Assembly (NCBI RefSeq): GCF_000092225.1
Contig: NC_014158.1
Span: forward strand, 248,001 to 312,000
Length of the DNA stretch: 64,000 nucleotides
Source: Tsukamurella paurometabola DSM 20162
GTDB taxonomy: Bacteria; Actinomycetota; Actinomycetes; Mycobacteriales; Mycobacteriaceae
Direction: 5' to 3'
This document shows, in pieces, positions 61,846 through 64,000 of this stretch. The number at the start of each line of letters is the position of its first letter. The first letter of the stretch is position 1. The notes under the pieces are model-generated. The model ran no database searches. It saw only the letters and a list, made by a program, of their open reading frames with translations, and was not told the origin of the DNA. The position numbers and the translations under genes are program-made.

Positions 61846-63069
61846 CCTTGGATTCTCACTTCCCCCAGCCATGTGCTGGATTACACGTGTCCAAGAACAG
61901 GGGGTAAGGCCCTCCCTCTGCAACGACGCCCGTACCTCACCAGTTCAGATGCCACGTTCGTCGAATTCGGAAGTGAATCGCATCGCCGGCTTCGTCTGGC
62001 GCATGCCGGGGATCTTCGACAGGGACCGAGATCTCACCTCTAGCTCTGGCCGACGTGCTGTTTTCCCTGGAGTCGTACCAATTATCGTCGCCGCCGTAGT
62101 GGTTGGGGTAGCCCTCATACTAGGGGCTGTTTCTGTGTCGCATCGCGCTCCCAATGGGAATCGTGACGATGTGGTCGCAGCCGAGCAGAAGGTGCACGAA
62201 ACGCAGATGCGGCTGGATGCAGCATTGCTTGGTGGTCTCAGTGAGGTTCAGTCTGTGGCGGCCCCCGCTGTAGGGAAGGCGGTCGACTGGCAGCGCGATG
62301 TTACGACAGTGCTCGGTCGCAGGTCTGAGTTGCGTTCGGTATACGCAGTTGCAAATCGTGATGGCTCTGTTCTCGCGCGGGCTGGGAACACGCCTTCGCG
62401 TATAGCCGGGGGTACTCGAATCGAACCCCCAGCGGGCGGTTTCGGGCTCCTGCAAGCCAGTACGTCGGGCGCCGAGCCAATTATCTTAGCTATCGCACTC
62501 AGTCATGATCAATCTGTCACGGTGGTCGCTGAATTTGAGCCACGTAAGCTCAATTCCCTGCTAATGCGCTTCGCGGGCGATTCCGTCGTCCTCGGGCGAA
62601 CAGGCAAAGTGATTCTGAGTTCGAAGGGGTATCGCGCATTTTCGATGCCAGGCGCCGAAACCGCTCGCCTCGGGGGCGAAGCTACTTCCGTGCCTTTCGC
62701 TACTATACTTGGGTCTGGAGACGATGCCGCGGTTCTGGCAAGTGAACGGGTCGGCGGGCAAGGCCCTGTATCGGACCTGCTCTGGGTTGTTGTACAGCGC
62801 ACTCCTGTCAAACCTGCCATCTTCTCGCTACCTGTTTCTAAGCGCGCAGCATTAGTTGCTTTCGGGCTAATCGGACTGTCGACGGGCGCCCTGCTGTTGT
62901 GGCTTTATGCCTCGACGACAGTACCGCTACGCAAAGTGATCGCCTGGCTGGAGCTAGTCGTTCACGACCACGGCGCGGCCACACCCCCGTTGGCTCCCGC
63001 TCCTCGGCGCTTTGACGAGGTCGGTGCGCTGACATCCGGTCTTCTATATCTTGTGAAGCGGGGCCCGCG

Positions 63070-64000
63070 GTGATTGTTCTCTACGCACTTGTCGTGAGCG
63101 CCTGCCTTGCTTTGCTCGGATGTGGAGTACTGGAACAGTATCGACATCACCGGAACCTACATTCCATTCCTATTCGAGTAGTAGTGAACGGCATCCGCGG
63201 GAAGAGCTCGATTACCCGGCTGTGTGCCGGCGCGCTGCGCGGTGGTGGCCTGGTCACCGTTGCGAAGACTACCGGAACCGCGGCCCGCTTCATCCCGCCC
63301 GACGGTGTCGATGAACAGATCCATCGTCGCTTCGGCTTGGCGAATGTGATCGAGCAAGTGGGCATCGTCCGACGAGCCGCCTCGTTCCGCCCGGACGCGC
63401 TCGTCATCGAGTGCATGGCCGTGCTTCCAGATCTCCAGGAAATCAACGAGCGCAAGCTGATCCACTCGACTATCTGTGTGATCTGCAACGTCCGAGAAGA
63501 CCACGTCGATGAGATGGGGCCAACCTTGGAAGACATCGCCCGATCGCTATCTCGCTCGATGCCGGAGGGAGGAGTGTGTATTACCGCCGAGAAAGAATAC
63601 GTGCACATCTTGCGCGAGGAAGCGCGAAAGCGCGGTTGTCGGCTCGTCGAGGTCGAGTCCGACGACATTGGGGACGAGATCTTGGCCGAATTTCCCTTCA
63701 TCACGTTCAAGGAGAATATCGCCATTGCCTTAGCGGTCGCTGAGCTGTGCGGAGTCGATTACCGGGCGGCACTGCGCGGCATGATCGAGTCGCCCGCGGA
63801 TCCTGGAACCGTTGCAGTAAAGGAATATCGCTATCGGGGGACAGTCATCACCGTGGCGAACCTGTTTGCGGCGAACGATCCCGAGTCGACTCGAATGAAC
63901 GTCGAACTGCTCACAGCGCGCGGGCTAATCGGGCGTCCGCTGAATGTGATTGTTAATTGTCGGCCGGATCGTGTTGAGCGCAACGGCCAGATGGGCGCTC
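63070..64000 (+). CDS. pgsB: PgsB/CapB-like poly-gamma-glutamate synthase ligase (5' part)
   Basis: The GTG at 63070 overlaps the preceding stop (GTGA). One N-terminal helix is followed by the Mur-ligase-type domain with P-loop VVNGIRGKSSITR (usually NGTRGKST), VAKTTGTAARFI, and the conserved EDHVDEMGPTLEDIARSL segment. The family adds glutamate to a growing gamma-linked chain at the cytoplasmic face, with PgsC and PgsA as partners that should follow beyond the window. The frame is open to the right edge; ~310 of ~400 residues are seen. Some actinobacterial relatives lie outside capsule loci, so the polymer made is not certain. Confidence 0.85.
   Translation, partial: MIVLYALVVSACLALLGCGVLEQYRHHRNLHSIPIRVVVNGIRGKSSITRLCAGALRGGGLVTVAKTTGTAARFIPPDGVDEQIHRRFGLANVIEQVGIVRRAASFRPDALVIECMAVLPDLQEINERKLIHSTICVICNVREDHVDEMGPTLEDIARSLSRSMPEGGVCITAEKEYVHILREEARKRGCRLVEVESDDIGDEILAEFPFITFKENIAIALAVAELCGVDYRAALRGMIESPADPGTVAVKEYRYRGTVITVANLFAANDPESTRMNVELLTARGLIGRPLNVIVNCRPDRVERNGQMGA

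Larger units (their letters stand above)
59276..61912 (-). mobile_element. ISb copy 4 carrying ISa copy 3
   Basis: Both ISb ends are complete; TCC is duplicated (59273-59275, 61913-61915). Without the inner ISa and its GTA duplication the element is again exactly 1341 bp. Order of events: ISb went into the gene first, ISa into ISb later. Confidence 0.95.
58427..63073 (+). pseudogene. Two-module membrane protein coupled to capB, interrupted by ISb+ISa
   Basis: The 5' part (58427-59275, 283 codons) has an N-terminal helix, a ~210-residue extracytoplasmic domain and a second helix ending in a HAMP-like start (VVRPIRTLRDGVES). The 3' part (61916-63073) continues LCNDARTSP, then again helix (IIVAAVVVGVALILGAVSV), outer domain, and helix with TTVPLRKVIAWLELV. 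Removing the insertion and one TCC joins VES to LCN in frame: 668 aa in two similar cache/HAMP-like modules. The stop overlaps the capB GTG by 4 nt. The start at 58427 is uncertain. Confidence 0.8.

Overview
The window is GC-rich DNA from an actinomycete. An MspA-like porin, a PapA/condensation-type acyltransferase, an Lsr2 nucleoid protein, an F420-type luciferase-like enzyme, a DICT-domain protein and a class III lanthipeptide locus together point to a mycolic-acid bacterium of the Nocardia/Rhodococcus/Gordonia kind. The species cannot be read from the sequence. No replication or partition gene was recognised, so plasmid, integrated element and chromosomal island remain open.

Layout. (1) 1-3.0 kb: the 3' end of a polymorphic toxin with an Ntox15 (Tde1-type DNase) tip, followed by two tandem Tdi1-like immunity genes; the second is preceded by a copy of the toxin's last codons. 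(2) 3.2-5.4 kb: a Phd/RelE toxin-antitoxin pair with an operator inside its promoter, lsr2, a tRNA-Met(CAU), two paralogous 29-30 aa peptides and an MT0933-like small protein. (3) 5.7-11.9 kb, minus strand: a class III lanthipeptide operon consisting of synthetase LanKC, a 41-aa precursor with two Ser-x-x-Ser-x-x-Cys motifs, an ABC ATPase and an FtsX-type permease. (4) 12.2-15.8 kb: a Phd-fusion protein, a CPBP protease, an HNH nuclease and unknown genes. (5) 16.5-27.7 kb: conjugation genes, namely a TrwC/TraA-type relaxase cut off after 948 residues, a family of small membrane proteins, the coupling protein TraG/VirD4 and a DUF4913 protein. (6) 27.9-43.0 kb: a zone of insertion sequences also holding a PGRP-type amidase, the missing C-terminal 716 residues of the relaxase on the opposite strand, and an LLM oxidoreductase broken by an IS5-family element. 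(7) 43-54.6 kb: pyruvate oxidase, a MarR regulator with a perfect operator, an Asp23/AmaP/DUF2273 envelope-stress operon, an EAL-DICT gene broken by an IS256-family element, then CsbD and DoxX-type genes. (8) 54.9-64 kb: an acyltransferase, a porin, and a two-module membrane protein translationally coupled to a PgsB/CapB-like ligase; the membrane protein is broken by one IS with another IS nested in it.

Two IS3-family elements dominate. ISa is 1293 bp with about 24-bp ends and a 3-bp target duplication (3 copies). ISb is 1341 bp with about 27-bp ends and a 3-bp target duplication (4 copies, one clipped, one carrying ISa). Their copies encode the same proteins, so the burst is recent. Taking out the insertions restores reading frames exactly in four genes (IS110 transposase, LLM oxidoreductase, EAL-DICT, the membrane protein before capB). 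The relaxase halves lie beside inverted ISa copies, as expected from an inversion of about 17-20 kb. Two IS elements carry extra genes inside their ends: a MepB-like gene in the IS5 element and an unknown 258-aa gene in the IS256 element.

The strongest candidate for an undescribed system is the lanthipeptide operon. Its precursor gene is too small for routine gene calling and overlaps a longer, misleading start for the ABC ATPase.
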